A DNA stretch of 64,000 nt from Centroberyx gerrardi (lineage: Eukaryota; Chordata; Actinopteri; Beryciformes; Berycidae): contig NC_136003.1 of the NCBI RefSeq assembly GCF_048128805.1, forward strand, positions 22,782,840 to 22,846,839. Reading direction: 5' to 3'. The translations under genes were made by a program, and so were the position numbers. The notes beneath the pieces were generated by a model, which made no database searches, had not been told where the DNA came from, and saw only the letters and a list, made by a program, of their open reading frames with translations. Shown in pieces: positions 35,301-48,916 of the stretch (position 1 is the stretch's first letter; each line of letters opens with the position of its first letter).

Positions 35301-38300
35301 AAAAATAAAAGTTCTTGTTCTTTCCAAATTTTGGTATAGAATCAGAGTGAAGAGATGAGGCAGATAGTTTTTTCTGCAGCTATTTTTACTGGATGATGTT
35401 TGAACCAACAGCACTGATGGAGAACACCAATATGGGATCAAAAAAAAAATAGCAGCTTGCAATCCAAGCCAAACTACTGTGAGTGAGGCAGAGATATATA
35501 ACTGATGCTTTTCAAAACACAACCACCTGAAGCATCTCAAGGCTTTAATATTTAATATATTCAATATTAGATGGTGCTGGCTGTGGCATGGAGCCTAATG
35601 CTACTAATTTACCTGGCAGATTGCAGCGATGAAAGATGTCAGTAATGTGAAAGGATCTTAATTTGGTCTTTTGGTTACGTTCCATACTTATTACAAGCCT
35701 ACGCATCAAGTTAAAGGCTGCTTAATGTCTTTAAAAAGGGAAATTATCCACGGGCCTAAATGTTTTAATAGTCTGCGTGGCTTGTTGAGGCACTTTGAAT
35801 GTTTAACCATGTTTAGTTTTTAACCCATATATCTCTTTGGTCCTGCTTTGGTAAATATATCCAAGATCACATTTATACAGTCAAAAACATCAAATACCGC
35901 TGATGTTTGAGGATCCTTACCTGGGCTCCTTGCAAGGTAGCGGTCGCACTCCAAAACTTCCTTGCTTCCTGGACAATATTTTCATGAGTGATGCCTATGT
36001 GATGCAAAATAAATAAATGAGTCAATGCTAATAAAAGACAGAATTATCAACAAGGCAAAAATAAAACAGGGGCCAGAAAAAGGAGAAAAAGTCTGAAGGC
36101 ACATCCAAATGCTAATGCAGTGCTGTCACTAACCTTAACACTTATTTTCAATAGTCACAATTAACACAAAACCATGAATTTGCATTTCTTTGCATGAATT
36201 TCCTCAGGCAGCGGGGAACATGAGCTGGGCGGCCGCCTAAACTATTTCTATGCAGGAAAAAATGCTGCCAGAGGGTGTTGAAAGTGACAATGTAAATGAG
36301 AGAGAAAACGTGAGGAGGACCATATTGTAAGAGCAGACCCAGCCAGCGGTCGGGTCAGTACTTTCAAAGAGCGGACTCACCAAGCTCCTGCTGCATCATC
36401 CAGACCTTCAGCTCGATGAGGCTGTGGGCGTAGAAGCAGTCGTCCTCTCTCACACAGCCGTAGCGAACCTCGTGACGACAAAGGTCCAGCTGGCAGTGTG
36501 GACTCAGCGGTCTGATTTTGGAATAACGCACTGTATTCTCCTTTAAAATGTGGACCAGGCACCTGAAAGAAAAACACGAGTATAATGCTCACAATGTTTT
36601 CCTGCTTCTTGGCATCCCTGAATGGTAGTTCATCTGAACAGACATTCCAGTGTATTGTTCACTAAATATATATATCAGTGATACAACCATGCTGCATTAC
36701 AATATTAAACAGTTTTGATACAGACAACTATTTAGCAGATTTCTTATAGTAATAAACCAAACAAGGGTTTCAGAGAAATGTGAAATTACTTACTTATGGT
36801 CTTCAAAGTCATGCTTTGTCACTGGATGAGAGCAAAGAGAAGGGTTGTCCTTGTTGGTTTTGCTGATTATTCTGGGTTTGTGATCAAAGCATACCTGTAG
36901 ATCAGATAATATATACATTGGTATATATTACATTAAGGTTTGTAACAATAACATTTTTGATGTTTTAAGGCTTTTTTCTTTTAATACTAACATGTTAAAG
37001 ATAAATCTTAAACACCCCTCCATTGGACTACAAAAAGTGCTGGGAATGTTATACCACTGTGATTCTATTAACTATAATTACAGTTTTTTACGATCGCTAG
37101 CAAGCGTTTTTCAATACTTATAATACTTTTTCTAAACTCTTCACACACCAACTCACCTACAACACACAGTTGGCAAAACAGTTAATTTTATGCTCAAAAT
37201 CACATATTGTAAACTAAACACCAACACTAATTTTCAAAATGCAAGAATACTTTGTCAAAATACACTAACTCTACCAAAACACTGCAAACATGTCTCAAAA
37301 TCAAATAATTCTTTCAAAACTCTAGCACATGTTTTCTTCCAACAGGAACATTTAGTCAATCACAGCACAATGACATACAAAATACTAACAGCAGATGGTA
37401 TTACAGAAAATGCATTACTTTACATGTGTCAGTTCTACCCTTATACAATAGACAGTATATTGATAATCAATTGTTTTTCGCACTGCAGTTACTTTTGAAG
37501 TCACTCTACATTTTTCTTTTGTTGAGTGTAGTAAATGTTTTGCAAACATTCTATATCAGAAGTGAATGACTCATCTTTACTTTATAGAATGTACAGTATA
37601 TGAAAAAGGAATAAGTTACAGAATTGCTGCAGTAAAGGCTTTATTTGCTATAGGAAATTACTGCAAGAGATCAACAAAAATCTGCAGTATAGCTGCTGGT
37701 TACAGTGGTGTAAAAATAAAATATACAAACAGAAAAAGGCACAGAAGAAAAAAAAAGAAAAATACACAGTCCTTTTCTAATCTACCCGGTCTTCTGCATT
37801 TGGCCACATGTTCTCGTCCACATCACTCCTTATATTTTCTCTGGCTATGCACCTTGGGAAGTATCTTTTGGCGTGCCTTATCCACCCCTGGCAGTGTTCA
37901 GCTGTGATTGGTCTATTTGCATAACTTCAATCAGCTGTTTCTCACTAGCAATAAAAATGTACATGTTTCAATGTACAATGTGAACTGCTGTTCACTTCAA
38001 CTTTAGCCTATAAGTTAGGTTTAGAACATGAGGTTATCTGTTCTGACATACAGTGTGAAAGCATTTGTAAATTTGGCAGTAAAAATCCATAGTTTTGGTC
38101 TTGGTTGAGCTTGTGTGTAAAAGAAATTCAAGAGTTTTTAAAATGTGTTCAGTGAATGCATTTTGTGTCAAAGGAACAAGAAATGTGTTAATGGTATGGC
38201 CCGCAACAGACCGATGTTGTGCTAACTGTGTTAAGAGTTATGAAAATGTGACTACAGAACTGATAAAAGGTTGCTAGCAATCGTAAAAAACTGTAAGCTA

Positions 38301-41300
38301 CCCACACCTTGATTTCATGCAATATCTGGTAAAAAGCCATTACTCACTCCGCAGAGAAACATGAATATCCCATGGTGTTCCTGTAGGATCTTGGGGACAG
38401 TCAACCTGATGTTGCAGTTGGGCCCAAAAGGGTCGAACAGCAGCTCCCTGGAGATAAACCCTTTTCGCTCCAGGGTCCAAACATCAATCTCTTCCTGGCA
38501 GTATGCAAATGTGCAGTGGCCAGGGTATAGGCACTCTTCTCCAATGGCGACCTCTAAAACCACAAAAGGTACCATTTTAAGCATTGACTCTTATCCAGGA
38601 CGACTCACTAATTAAATATTCTTCATACCAAAATGTACTACATTTCTGGATAAAAAAGCCAACAATACATTAACATGCATGCACACATTCGGAAATTGGG
38701 GTTTTCATTTTTAGCCATCGACTGTAGATTTCACCGCCACCACCGAGATGAGGCCGGTATATTTTATCAACTGGTAAAACCCAATGAATCCATTAGAATC
38801 AAAATAAGTAAATGGGGCAGAATTACTTTTTACAATTTGAATCCACTTGTTTTCTTGTGTAACAATGAAAACCCTTGACATAATTTTTTGTCATTTATAG
38901 TTAAAATTCTTGTAAAATTGTATGCATCATTTCTGAGTATTAAGCACAATCGACAGAATATATATTTGCATCAACACATTGCTGCTTTTTGGGAGACTGG
39001 TTGGATGTTAAGGCTGTGATTTTTCGAAAAACAAGGCTCTACTGTGGCTCCAAAAGGACCGACCAAAACAAATATGACAATTATACGCTCTGAAATTATA
39101 TAACAGTTCAGGGTTCATACACTTTTTAACCAATGATTTTCAATGACTTCTCCACAACCTTTAACTTATTTTCCATGACCAAAAGAAATGACTTCCCTGC
39201 GGTACCACTGAAAATTTTGTACTGTAACACTGTATAAGTAAAATTGGGTCTGCATTTCAAACATATGGTGCCTCTCTAGAACAAATAAACACCAGACAGA
39301 CATCTAGATTTTGTCATATTTTAAATCCAATACCAGTTTAAGATTTTTGTCAATGTCTCAAAAGATAAATCAAAAATGCCATCACATTTTCTATCAGAGA
39401 GCATGAGAAAAAGAGAGAATGAAAGAGAGAGAGAGAGACAAAGAGAATGAATGAGAAAGACAGAGAGAGACAGAGAGAAATAGTGCATTGGGGTAGGAAT
39501 GCCAGTGTTAACTACTGATTCCCCAGCTCACAGTAAGTTACACTTTCTCTCACCGCAGACAAATCTTGCTGCAATCTGGCTGTCCGGGAACTTGAATGAG
39601 TAGTGCGAATTCATACTTTTTAATGGCCATAGTATCTCAGCTTTGAGGACTTCGTTTTTGGTTGAAACTATACACTTGTCTGTTTCTTTGCAGTGGAAAC
39701 TGCAGTAGCGTCGGTGGATGTCTTTGCCGCACCAGCACTTACGATCATAAACTCACTGATAGGAATTGCGCTGCCTGCAACAGCGGCTGCGTCTTGTGCT
39801 TTTTCCCCTTCACGTGGCTAATAAGCGCGATGGTTATGTGTCAATTTACGTGACTATTATCATGCTTGGATTAATCAGTAATTGTATTTGATGCAACTTC
39901 AGCTATATTTCCATGACTTTTCCAAAAATATTATTTTCCATAACTTTTCCAGGGCCTGGAAATTGCATTTTAAATTTCAATGACTTTTCCAGGTTTTTCA
40001 TGACCGTACGAACTCTGACAGTTACCTTTGCAAATGTAATAAGGTCCAACGTATTGGTTTTTTGTTGGTCTAGGTCGAATGAGCTTCCAAGTTTTGTCTG
40101 GCAAGTGCTTGATTCTGCCAAGTAAAGCATCCTTCTTGCATTTGTGGTCTTCGGTATGAAGTGTGTAATCCAACACCCCGGGCCCTGTGGATATCAAAGT
40201 AAGAAAATAACTAAGAAATACAGCCGTATCCCACAGACATCAACCACTAAGACACTGCACTTCTGAATGTGGACAGTGACACAACTGTACCGTCAGAACG
40301 ATTTCTCACCAGTTTTGACGAAGCAGATTGAGCACGCTTGTTTGAATTCATGCGTTTCAGCTAATGGATTCTTTGCCAGATCCACAGCAGCAGGAAGGCC
40401 CTTTATATCAGGCATACCCACAGCCATTCCCATGGGGTTGTCATTATTGTTCAGCTGTAATTGGGGGGGAAAAAATCTTAAAATGCTGCAAATAGAAGTC
40501 TGTATGAATGTCAAAACTGACAATGCTTAGCTATAATTCATAACATGAACAGACAGTACCTGCGTAATGAACGGACTCTGAGCATATTCTGGAAGAGATG
40601 GGGAAAAAAAAAAATCAGTTAAACAATATCCAACATGCTAATTCAACTTGCTACAGTCTAAATAGTGCATTTAGTGCAGGAAAAATGATATGTAAGGTAT
40701 AACTGCATCATCAACAACTTCTGTTTATTTTGACTTTGTGAATTTGAATTGTAGTCATAATAATAAATAATATTAATGTGATACTTTATTGATGTCTGTA
40801 AGGAAATTTTCTTTTCGCTTGACCCTCTCCACAGGGAGTTTAGAGTACATAAGTAAGACCCAGGAGCTGGTAAAGGATTCAGTATTGCTCTAGGACACTT
40901 CAGCAGGGCAGATGTGGGTCCTCTGATTGAAAGACGGTCTCTAGGCCATCCTGCTGCCAAATCTAAATAGTAAAAATCCCTAATCCTCATAGTCAAAAGA
41001 CGTGACTGAGCAGACCAGGTAACGCAGTAGCATACCTGGATTATATTCTGATATCGAGAGACTGTCCAAGGAGTCCAGTGGCGAGGGGAGCGAGTCCAAA
41101 GTCTCCATACCAAAATACGCACTTGATCCTGATTTGTGATATAGCGGGGGCAGATTTACGGTACACTGCTGGGCACCGTGGAGAAAAGGGCTGATGTGAG
41201 ATGGCATTAGGAACGGACTGGGCATGGAACTGCCTGAGGCAATACTGGTTGGCAGAGGGAGCGGCCCCTTCACTGTGGGTATGCCCTAAAGGAAGAGAGA

Positions 41301-44300
41301 AACAAAAGTCACATTTTATGTCGGTCTGAGCCAGAGCGATAGTCAATAGATAGACGCGCTGTCACATCGTATTCATCAGCGAGATCCTCCGGTCATATCT
41401 GCACTAACCATGGCAGATTCCGAGGGGCCGGCTTGGTCCAGTAGATCATCGAGGTCATCCCCAATGATTTCTGCATCGTAATCTTGACTGGACTCGGGCA
41501 ACGGGCAAGACTTGATGGTTCTAGATCCGTTGACCAATGTGGGCACGGGAAGAGAGACTGACGCAGGCGCAGACACAGGCAGGGGGACGGGCTCGAAGCT
41601 GGGCGCCTCGGGAGCCGGCACAGAGGAGATGCTGTTGCTGGGAGGAACTTCATCCACCACTTTATCATTCAGAGGCGGGTGCACTGCCGCCGGAACTTGG
41701 ACCGGGACTGAAGCTCCACCATCCTGACCCAGCTGAGGCACTTCTAAAACACATGGGAGGGAAAGGGAGAAGAATGACTTTACTCCCCCGCCATCTACAA
41801 TGATCAAATCATAGCTGTTCAAATTACGATAACTTACCTATTTCTATATCTTCCACTGAAGTAGAGCCATGAGAAAACTGAATGAATGCAAAAAGAATGG
41901 CATTAAACCATTTATTTATCGTAATAGTATATTTTCTACTGTGCAGGGGAAAAAAGCATCATATCCCTTACCTTGTCACATGATGCGTCTGAATAACTAG
42001 ATCCACGCAGGGCGTTCAAGGCAGGCTGTTAAAGGGGAACACCACTCAGTTTACTTATTTAATCAAATAAGTATTAATACATTATGTTACTTATATGGCT
42101 AGGGCAGCCCTATATATGTGAACATGAATAACTCTATCCAAAAGCCAGATATGGTAGTCAGATTTTGTGTTTGGAGTGATTATCACAAGTTTCTGGTGAT
42201 TGTGAGGGAGTTCCTGAGACACACCTACCTTACTCCTAACATAAGCTTTACGGATTTTCAATCCCAATGTTTTGGCAAGGTCCTGAGTCAGCTGTATGAC
42301 ACTGGGATCCTAGGGAAACAAACCACATACACAGTAGTTATTCAAAGACACCTTGGACAGTATTCACCACCCCTGATTTTTATGCATATTTTATTATGCA
42401 ACAAAGTGATTGTGAAGTGATTATTGGAGATAAATAGAAATTTTGGGATAAATTTGCTCAGACTTCCATTTTTAACCTGTAGTACGGGGTTCTGAGCAAC
42501 ATTTCTCCAACCAAATACTTTAGCAACAAATAAAGTAAACTCAACAAAGTATCACATATGCAAATGGAGCAAATGATATAAAACTTTCTCATTTACAGGC
42601 AGTGGGGTAGCTTAATATATCCAATAGCAAACATAATGAGAAAGCAGCTGGAATGGGGAATTAGGGAACTTCCATGATGATGAAGACAGGACCTGCTCAC
42701 ACAAATGGTTCACCTATCTATAATGTTAGCTCATGTCAGCAGTCAGCTACTTGTTAATGTTACATTTATCTCTAAACCAACCAGTAATTCTTATTAACTG
42801 ACAGCAATTACAGTTTGAGCGCTAGTATTAGGAAAATCCCAACATACGCTCGGTGACTTCAGCCAGGTAAAACTTAAGTAGTTATAGGCTACAACTTACA
42901 CATTTAACAACACTGAAGCATTGATATGAGCAGGTTTCAGCTTCAATGTACCCTTCAATCCAGTTGCTGTAGCTTGGGTAATTTGTTTACAGCTCTGCTG
43001 CTCATCTCTCAATGATACCAAGGATAGTTTTGGTGTACATTTTAATTTTATGTACAGAGGTTGAGTCAGCTATTGTTTCATCTGCTCTGGTGCCCTCCGC
43101 ACTGTGTCCCACCAAGAGTATGACATAAATCAAATACAGCTGCCAATGACACCAGAAGTTAGATATTCAGTTCTACCTCCAGTTTCTCAATTCTAGCTAA
43201 AACTAGCAGGCTCCAATAAACCATCCAATCAAAGACTGCCAACGAACATGGGTAAGACCTGTATTACTATGGATTACCATATCACTAACAAACTGACTAT
43301 TTATGTTATACAATGTTAGCATTATTGGCAGTATCCATGTAGCAATTAAAACTGTAGAAACAGAACCAACCAAATGTATTTTTATGCTGAGCTAATGCAG
43401 CCAGAATCCCCTCTCCGCTTCAGGCAGCTCGCCAGAGACACAGCAACACTTTCTGCCTGCGTTGGACGAGCCGTGCCCACCGGCATCACGGGCCCCGGCT
43501 GGCGCATGCCCATTTCAATTTGCTTAACTTTTGTCAACTTTGTTAAAACAAATAAAACAAAGAACCAACCAAACAAAAAACTAGCGAGTACATTCTGTGC
43601 ACATTTGGTGGGATTAACATGAATACGCTGATAAATATTTTATTACATCTTACCTGAGGCACTGTTAGAGAACATTTGGCAACAGCCTCATAGGCCTCTT
43701 GATGTCTCCCCAATTCTTTCAATGATTTTGCTTTTCTGTATAGCGCTTTGTAGTTCCCCTCATTCAGATGGAGAGATTTCTCACAGTCTTCTAATGCTTG
43801 GTCATAGAGTCCCTAAGGGGGGGAAAAAAGTTTATTTAATTTTCTCAGAATTAGAACAGGTATACATATTCAACAGTAGTGCTGTAAGGGACACATTGTG
43901 AATCAAGAAATCTCACTTTTGCTAAGTTTAATCATAAATTGATTTTAAAGGTTTAGTGAGTCAGGCAGGAACCGATAGGCGTGGCATGTGGAGTCTAGGA
44001 ACCGGCAGAGCGGTTTTTCCTGCCAGATCACATTGTTGAATGTTGCTTAGACAGTGACAAGAAAAAGGAGTTGGCTGCACTTCAAAAGCATCAATCTTTC
44101 CTGAAATGAAGGATCTTTTTTCCCTGGATCTTCATTTGTTCAATAGATTAGGATTTTGGGAAGCATTCAATATGATACATGCTGATAGTGGCTGTCAACT
44201 AGGCCATATCACTCCAAAATCTGAGATGAATCATTACAACATAAAACATGTGTGGAATTACAGCGCGTCTACAATGACAAATATAGTCAATGATTTGCCA

Positions 44301-47300
44301 GTGACCAGCAGTTGTTTTTCCTCATACCTTTCCCAACTTTTTGCCCAATTCCAGACCTGGGAAATATTAAATTCCTGGGTAGGAACCTGTATAAATATGT
44401 TTTAACTAATTCACTGCCACTAATTCAAGAATCAGGTTTTACTTGACCATGATACTTGCAATTAAATGTCCCAGCTATCATCTGCTGCCAGTTCTCTCTA
44501 GTAAAGATGAGAATTTGGGGTCATAGAGCTCCGGCAGCCCACTGCATGTTAGTACTCTATCATTTCATTATGCTTTCAGTTGTGTTTCTGATAAGCCACA
44601 CATAAGGGCAGCTGCATAACTACTTGTCTCACAAAACAGTGAGACAAGTAGGAAAAATGTTAATGCTAAAACTTCATTAAGTAAATCCATTCATCATTAT
44701 GCCTCCACCTCATACCTTTAGGTTGATCATTTGCCATTTCATTTATTCATGAAAACAAGCAATTCATCAACTTCCTACCTTGTCAGTGTATTTTTATTGA
44801 TCCATTAAACTGTGGAGCTCAACGGTTTTAGAACCCAAATTCCATCTCATGGAATCTCACTGCATCTCTCATTATGTTCTCAAAACTAAGGTCATGGCAA
44901 TTGCCTTTAGGTTACACCCCACCCCCAAACCCACTGTAATAAAAAGGCAAGGAAATTAACTGGTGGACAATTATAAATATCTGGCAGATGTGGTGGACAG
45001 CAGCTTTGTTTTGCTCTCATGCATACATAAATGCAAGAAGGCACAGGAGTGGTTGTTTGTTTTTCCTCTGGAAAATGACCTCCTAGCATGTGTGACAAAT
45101 GATGACCTTGTCTGCAATGCAAATAAATTTGCATTGTAGCCTGGCTTGCCAGTTTGAGAAACTATATGTTATATTGTGATTAAGAGGCCAGCAGACACAG
45201 AAAGAAGAAATGTGGTGTGTTGCAACAACCAAAGGAGACATCAGAGCCAAAGGAAAAAAAAGCGATATTTCATGAGAAGTGACATCATGATGAGTGAGGG
45301 AAGATACGTGACTGGCTGGTTTTTGAACTGTAGCCTATAGCCAAAACAAGCCTTTAACACTTCTTTTAAAAAGTCACTGGTAAAAAATGTGAGTGGCTGG
45401 TAGAATTTAAGAATCTACCAGACAGAGTAGCTCATGAATCAAAAAGTTAATTTCCCACCCTGGCAATAATATTGGGGAGTTTCAAAATAGCCAGTGAGGT
45501 TATTGGTGTAAGCCAGGCACAAGTAATTGAAATCTCTGAGAGGCTTTTGGTGAGGAAGGCTGATGCTGTTCTCAAATGCCCTGGGCGCCGCTTTCAAGTG
45601 CCGAAACTCAAGGGATTTATTTATCTGCACTGCAATTAGACTTTGGCTTAATTTACACATGAAATGATGTTGCTTCTTGTGCCTGTGTGAGTGCTTTGTT
45701 TTTGCACTGATCAAAGATTTTTTATTGCACTACACTGAGCTACTGATTCCCCGTCTGGTCTTATCAGCTGATGTTTGTCCGTTCGGTATATGGTGCGGTG
45801 ATTTCTTATGCGTTTTATTGCTCTTCCATCTTATTCATTTTATTTTTATTATGTGTCATTGTGTGTTTTTCATGTAAACCCGCCAATTACATCTGCCAAT
45901 TACATTTTCATAACGGGACAATAAAATTTGAACAAATGAATGAACAGAATTACAACATTGATATATGATCTGTGGCTGCCACTTCTTAAAAAAAACAATG
46001 ACAACCAAAATCAATAATATTCTCTCCCTAATGTGAGAGCACAAGCTGCTACCTACTACTCATGGAAAAAATGTGGCTTTCTGTAATATTCCCCGAGTCG
46101 TGTGTGAAAGGGGTCCAAATGTGACCGTCACATCTTACTTACCGGAACAACGTTCAAGTACGCTGCGGCTCGATTTGCGTACAGCTTTTCCAATAATCCT
46201 GTCGGAACGGAGATTTCTTCCGAGTCAGCATATTCCGCTATACTCAAGGCCTCTGTGTACATTTCAATGGATTTGGTCCATTCCCCTTCTTTAAATACGT
46301 CATTTCCTTCTCCAAAAAGATTCCACACGAGGTCCTGAATAAACACCTGAACAGACAAAAGCAACCATATCAGTAGGAAAATGTAAAAGCAGTACATTAT
46401 GAGGCTCATTTGCCCTTTCATTCGTGTGCTATTTTATGTCCCTAAATGAATTAAACTACACACATATATAATACATACTAGGAGGGACACAAAATGAAAG
46501 CTGTAACAGCACATCAAAATTTACGCATCCTCACCTCATACTGTTCTTGAGTTCCAGGAAATGGCAGGGTCGATCTAAATGCAAACAACATACAGGGATC
46601 ATTAAAGTTTCATGTGATCAAATAGAATAACAGGACATTGCAAAATACATGGCTGAACATACAACTAATACTGCTCAGTGTAAGGCTGCAGAATTGTGTA
46701 TTCACACTGCCATTTGAATTTCCACAATTCATAAATCAAACAAATCATAGAACATTGGCATGTCAGCAATACTGATACATTTCATTTTGAATGTCTGCTG
46801 TAGATCATTTTGTTTCTCAAATCATCGAGATTAAAAACTACAATCCTAAAACCTATCATAATATTTGGGATTATCACTTTAGCCATAACCATAGCCTGTG
46901 ATCCATTACATGAGAGATCTATAGTATTAGTAGTCTGTCCTCTCATATCAATAATGGTGAACAGGTGGCCAAACTAAATGAAGGAATCACCGCCACATAC
47001 AAGGTCAAAGTGTGGACGTGTGGTGAAATACCAAATCTGAACACAAGCATCACAGCACCCAAAATTAATCTAAAATGTACTTGTGTGGGCCGCCCAAATA
47101 TTAACATTATATGGGAAACCCTGGAATTGTTTGACTAGGTTCAACTGGTGGTAGTAAGGATTTGGCAGAAAAAACAGATATTCAAAGAAATATTCAAGAG
47201 TCTCTTGGTTATCGTTTAAAAGTTCAAGTGTGAATCGATGTTGATGCTGCTTATGCTAGACAATAGAAATAAAAAAGGTATTTTTTCAGTCACAACTGTC

Positions 47301-48916
47301 TTCCTTCAGATTTTGCTCAAAATATCATAATATAAAACTGTGAACCCCAGTATCGTGCATGGAACTGATTAGCTGAATGCATCATTACATCCATACTCAA
47401 AAACAGAAGTTTGAAAATTGTAAAGCAGATTTGGTATTTTCTTTCCTGACTGAAGCAGACTTAGACTTTCTTGCACAGTTAGATTCCTGGGGCGACTTTC
47501 TCAGTGGCCCCCAGTGCACCTTGCAACACGCATCTGCATTTCATTCACTTTAGGCATTAAAAACCCATCAGGAGTATCCAAATAGTATCGGACTGCTTTC
47601 CCTTGCAAATCATGAACTGGAATACATTGCCAGCATGACAACTTTCTCTCACAATTAATTTGAGAAAAATACACGTTCATTAATCTCATGTTTCAAGCAT
47701 AATCTCACCATCACTAGGGAGGGTGTAACGCTGCTGCATGTACAATGTCATTTACTTCAAGACTTAGCACACTATGGGCATCAGCTGGTCAATTCAGTCC
47801 GGATAGTGCCAAGCAAGATAGCAATCACAAGTGTATATGTTTTCTTCAACTTTGAGTCCTTTTTTTTTGTAAATCATATATACAGAATTTGATAAAAGAC
47901 TTTAGATACTAGTATTCTTCAACAAATCCAACTGTATCTTGTAAGGCCTAACGATATGCACGCTAATCTGAACACTGTCAAATCAAATCAAACTGGTGAG
48001 TAGGGGCAATAGTCTTGGGCAAATTTATAAAATTTCAGTGTTCACTTTTGTGTTCTCAAAAAAGGCCTCTGTTGGATTGGATGCAATGCAACAAGAGCAA
48101 CGATCCTTTCCCCTGCACTGGCACTGTTCTAAAACAAATTGTGGAGATACTGAAGGTCTCCCTGGAGCGTGATTACAAAGCTGCTAACATGAATACGATT
48201 AACAAATCAGGAGAATATCCCACATTAAAAACAAAAATTAAAACTAGCTGGCAGGAAAGGAGTCAGCAATCAGCTATCTGGCCGGCAGCCAGCGCTTCTG
48301 GAAAACACTGCATGATGCAAGACTGATTTGTCCTGCTGATGAATACTTAACTATGGCCAGTGGGAAAGTTGTTTACTATTGGTAGAAACAGACTTTGTGA
48401 ATTTATAGGAGATTCACTTCTTCTGTCCTCATTGTCATGTCATGCATGCAAAAGAATGTATAACATGGTATTTTATGTACACTTGTTTTGAAGATTGTTT
48501 GCATTGGCAATAACTTAATATCAGTATCCTACAAAAAGCCTAGTCTTCAGTATTGTGGGAACATTCAGTGACAACCTTAAACAGGCTTCCCTAACTTCAA
48601 ACAGACAGACTCCTACTTGATAAGACTGCACCCAAGGAACCCCATCTGAGGTTTTTGTTGTTATACAACTTCCAGAACTTTCTATACTGTAGGCTGGGTG
48701 ATGACAATAGTAGGGAGAGGGCCACCTATCATCAGAATAGTCATCATTATACTTTATATACTTGTGCCAACTTCCACTGAGTGAAATAATAGTGACATGT
48801 GGGGGTGCTTCCCCATTTTAAGACCCAGTGACCTGACATGACACTTACTGAATGAACTGTAGTCCTTTCTGAATCTCCTGCCAGCGACTCCTTCTGTCCT
48901 GACACGCACCAGACAT
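32340..48916 (-). CDS. zc3h7a: Zinc finger CCCH domain-containing protein 7A (ZC3H7A), 22 coding exons, 988 aa
   Basis: Minus exons in order: 48916-48849, 46574-46535, 46346-46143, 43812-43654, 42309-42229, 42025-41972, 41877-41838, 41743-41409, 41285-41036, 40588-40560, 40454-40310, 40184-40026, 38553-38348, 36894-36794, 36562-36381, 35994-35921, 34791-34655, 33916-33811, 33690-33582, 33476-33343, 32785-32622, 32529-32340 (2967 nt, all phases close). Domains: N-terminal TPR repeats (about 37-160: GLLEKLYANRAAAY, GNYKALYRKAKSLKELGRH); a Pro/Ser-rich linker with an LDDLLD motif at about 313-318; CCCH-type fingers around 463-490, 529-545 (CLYPGHCTFAYC), 646-670 and 791-812 (CQYIGNCTFAHS); a U1-like C2H2 finger with C876, C879, H892 and H898; and a last CCCH finger with C923, C931, C937 and H941. 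The end is NDNDFGKYSFLLKDIK. Human ZC3H7A has 971 aa. The family binds RNA, including precursor microRNA loops, and acts post-transcriptionally. Confidence 0.96.
33477..33581 (-). other. 105-nt phase-neutral intron of zc3h7a (between exons 19 and 20)
   Basis: The donor is GTGAGT after ...KENN, and the acceptor is GATGTAG. Splicing yields KENNIPDMDQLYEQW, matching the human KENGIQDMEQFYELW region. The intron is 35 codons long and has no in-frame stop, so the unspliced sequence stays open from 33690 to 33343. Confidence 0.85.
37081..38293. mobile_element. Tc1/mariner-type DNA transposon relic, 1213 bp
   Basis: The left terminus is CAGTTTTTTACGATCGCTAG followed by CAA (37081-37103). The right terminus (38271-38293) is its reverse complement with one mismatch in 23. 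Both sides are flanked by TA, the Tc1/mariner target duplication. The interior is AT-rich, with 'caaaacac' phrases and a degraded region near 37740-37910 that may be a minus-strand transposase remnant. It lies in the zc3h7a intron between exons 13 and 14. Confidence 0.8.
39119..40017. mobile_element. DNA transposon relic (899 bp) abutting a zc3h7a splice donor
   Basis: The left end is CAGGGTTCATACAC, and the right end reverse-complemented is CAGAGTTCGTACGG. Identical ACAGTT flanks lie at 39113-39118 and 40018-40023. Subterminal 'ATGACTTTTCCA' phrases recur at the right end (near 39914 and 39980). Reading minus across about 39550-39670 gives a degraded protein with EVLKAEILWPLKSMNSHYSF and FPDSQIAARFVCG, which resembles transposon-encoded proteins common in fish genomes. 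The family is uncertain. The right end is 7 bp from the exon 12 donor. Confidence 0.7.
39408..39482. repeat. GA-rich low-complexity tract inside the transposon relic
   Basis: Degenerate GAGAGA/GAAAGA sequence of about 75 bp. It lies inside the element at 39119-40017 and is probably a simple-repeat expansion. Confidence 0.8.
44620..44651. repeat. Perfect 13-bp hairpin with 6-nt loop
   Basis: CTACTTGTCTCAC (44620-44632), AAAACA, then GTGAGACAAGTAG (44639-44651) form an exact inverted repeat in the large zc3h7a intron between exons 3 and 4. No surrounding transposon was recognised. Confidence 0.85.

Noticed and set aside
40658-41122. 154-codon minus-strand frame overlapping zc3h7a exon 9
   Set aside because: It reads exon 9 in a wrong frame and then intron; the conserved exon frame differs.
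41376-41822. 148-codon minus-strand frame as a separate gene
   Set aside because: It contains the true frame of zc3h7a exon 8 plus flanking intron; not a separate gene.
47501-47689. 62-codon minus frame (MRLMNVYFSQINCERK...) in a zc3h7a intron
   Set aside because: Considered as a transposase fragment; no motif allowed assignment, so it was not listed as a feature.
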